Shown piece after piece: positions 13,557-14,731 of a stretch of 14,731 nucleotides of DNA (its first letter is position 1; the number at the start of each line of letters is the position of its first letter). The notes under the pieces were generated by a model. It ran no database searches and had not been told where the DNA came from. It worked only from the letters and a program-made list of their open reading frames with translations. This DNA is from JALZAA01 sp035316025. Its GTDB lineage: Bacteria > Actinomycetota > Acidimicrobiia > IMCC26256 > JACDBD01. A program made the position numbers and the translations under genes. The stretch covers positions 1 to 14,731 of the forward strand of contig DATFXL010000038.1 in NCBI GenBank assembly GCA_035316025.1, written 5' to 3'.

Positions 13557-14731
13557 ATGACAACACTCGACCGCGCCGCCGTGGACACGCTCGAGCCCGG
13601 CTTCCTGGGCGAGCTCGTGCGACCGGGCGACGGCCACTACGACGACGTCCGCAAGATCTGGAACGGGAACATCGACCGTCGCCCGGCGCTGATCGCGCGC
13701 TGCCGGGGCGTGGCCGATGTGATTGCCGCCGTTCGCTTCGCCCGCGAGCAGGACCTGCCCACGTCGGTGCGGGGCGGTGGCCACGCAGTCGCCGGTTACG
13801 CGCTGTGCGATGAGGGTGTGTTGATCGACTTGTCGCTCATGACCGGGTCGCGCGTCGACCCGCTGGCCCAGACCATTCGGGTCGAGGGTGGCTGCCTCAA
13901 CGAGCACGTCGACCGCGAGAGCCAGGTCTTCGGCCTCGCGGTCACCGGCGGGATCGTCAGCCACACCGGGGTCGCCGGGCTGACCCTGGGCGGCGGCATC
14001 GGCCACCTCATGCGCAAGTTCGGCCTGTCGATCGACAATCTGCGCTCGTGTGACGTCGTCACCGCCGACGGCGAGCTCGTCGTCGCGAGCGAGCAGGAGA
14101 ATCCCGATCTGTTCTGGGGTCTTCGGGGAGGGGGCGGCAACTTCGGCGTCGTCACGTCCTTCGAGTTCCAGCTCCATCCGCTCGGCCCCAACGTGCTGGC
14201 GGGAATGCTCGCATGGCCGATGGACGACGGGCGCCGCGTCCTGCGGTTCCTACGAGAGTTCGCCGCCGATGCGCCCGACGAGGTCGGGATCATGGCGGCC
14301 CTCCGCCTCGCGCCGCCGATGCCGTTCGTTCCCGAGGAGCTCCACGGAAAGCCGATCGCCGCGCTCGTCGCTACGTACGCGGGCCCGATCGACGACGGCG
14401 AGCACACATTCCAGGTGGTCCGCGACGAGCTGGGCCCGCCGGCCGTCGACACGCTGGTGCCCAAGCCGTACACCACGCACCAAAAGATGTTCGACCCGTC
14501 GGTGCCGCGCGGTCAGCACTACTACTGGAAGTCGCACACGCTCGGCGCGCTGACAGACGACGTCATCGACGTCGTCGTCGAGCACGCCAGCGGGATCACG
14601 TCGCCGGCGAGCACGATCCCGATCTTCACCCTGGGTGGAGCGGTCGCACGCATCCCTGAGAGCGAAACAGCGTTTCCCAACCGAGGCGCGCTCCACGACA
14701 TCAACATCGTCGCGGCGTGGTCACCCGACGA
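13557..14731 (+). CDS. FAD-linked oxidase, berberine-bridge-enzyme-like, 3' end missing
   Basis: Open from ATG 13557 to the window edge, giving 391 visible residues; the family is usually about 450-480 long, so the C-terminal 60-90 residues lie outside. Start fixed by AAGGAGG at six bases. FAD-binding PCMH domain: N-terminal IDRRPALIARCRGVADVIAA, then SVRGGGHAVAGY with H76 as the expected covalent flavin attachment, VEGGCLNEH, GVAGLTLGGGIGHLMRKFG, and NPDLFWGLRGGGGNFGVVTSF. The position of the second, cysteinyl flavin link seen in bicovalent members is occupied by SHT in IVSHTGVAG, so a single histidyl link is predicted. The substrate domain begins near residue 215. These enzymes oxidise alcohols, sugars or phenolics using O2; the substrate cannot be named. 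No signal peptide is seen. Confidence 0.9.
   Translation, partial: MTTLDRAAVDTLEPGFLGELVRPGDGHYDDVRKIWNGNIDRRPALIARCRGVADVIAAVRFAREQDLPTSVRGGGHAVAGYALCDEGVLIDLSLMTGSRVDPLAQTIRVEGGCLNEHVDRESQVFGLAVTGGIVSHTGVAGLTLGGGIGHLMRKFGLSIDNLRSCDVVTADGELVVASEQENPDLFWGLRGGGGNFGVVTSFEFQLHPLGPNVLAGMLAWPMDDGRRVLRFLREFAADAPDEVGIMAALRLAPPMPFVPEELHGKPIAALVATYAGPIDDGEHTFQVVRDELGPPAVDTLVPKPYTTHQKMFDPSVPRGQHYYWKSHTLGALTDDVIDVVVEHASGITSPASTIPIFTLGGAVARIPESETAFPNRGALHDINIVAAWSPD

Noticed and set aside
12255..14177. 640-codon minus-strand frame opposite the kinase and FAD oxidase
   Set aside because: It spans two plus-strand genes with intact catalytic motifs and the gap between them; composition is typical of an antisense shadow.
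1..14731. CRISPR array, tRNA, insertion sequence or phage genes
   Set aside because: No regularly spaced repeats, no tRNA-like clover pattern noticed, and no transposase, integrase or phage motifs in any frame.

Overview
The window is dense, GC-rich bacterial DNA with 15 protein-coding genes (two cut by the window edges), almost no intergenic space, and GTG used as often as ATG for starts. The gene families suggest lipid, steroid or xenobiotic catabolism in an actinomycete: cysteine-less SCP-x/Ltp-type thiolases, a DUF35 protein, an acyl-CoA dehydrogenase next to an APH-type phosphotransferase, and an amidohydrolase of the DxHxxEP type. They fit an Actinomycetota genome (Acidimicrobiia, Mycobacteriales or Thermoleophilia-like). 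The lineage is inferred from gene content and composition only. No RNA genes, CRISPR arrays, insertion sequences or phage genes were seen, and no gap without a gene exceeds about 135 bases.

Layout. (A, plus, 1-3885) A truncated TetR-family regulator leads a tightly coupled run: cysteine-less thiolase-like protein, amidohydrolase, DUF35 Zn-ribbon/OB protein and a class I O-methyltransferase. (B, minus, 5861-3863) A phenylacetate-CoA-ligase-like AMP-forming enzyme is followed by a 225-residue protein that looks like only the N-terminal part of an acyl-CoA synthetase. (C, plus, 5974-6432) A lone 152-residue protein of unknown function. (D, minus, 8607-6451) SRPBCC protein, D-2-hydroxyacid dehydrogenase and class II aldolase, all start-stop coupled. 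(E, plus, 8691-13421) Enoyl-CoA hydratase, a 507-residue thiolase-like protein with an extra C-terminal domain, an acyl-CoA dehydrogenase of ACAD10/11 type, and an APH-like kinase. (F, plus, 13557 to the edge) A berberine-bridge-type FAD oxidase, cut by the window end.

How the genes may work together. Module B would activate a carboxylic acid to its CoA ester. Module E has the parts for beta-oxidation-like steps, and its dehydrogenase/kinase pair resembles a split version of eukaryotic ACAD10/ACAD11 and of the bacterial LvaA/LvaC pair, which handle 4-hydroxyacyl-CoAs through a phosphorylated intermediate. Module A resembles the Ltp2-DUF35 retro-aldolase of steroid side-chain degradation, with an added amidohydrolase and methyltransferase. 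That these modules form one pathway is inference. Inverted repeats upstream of modules B/C, E and F are candidate repressor sites, and the TetR gene is a candidate partner.
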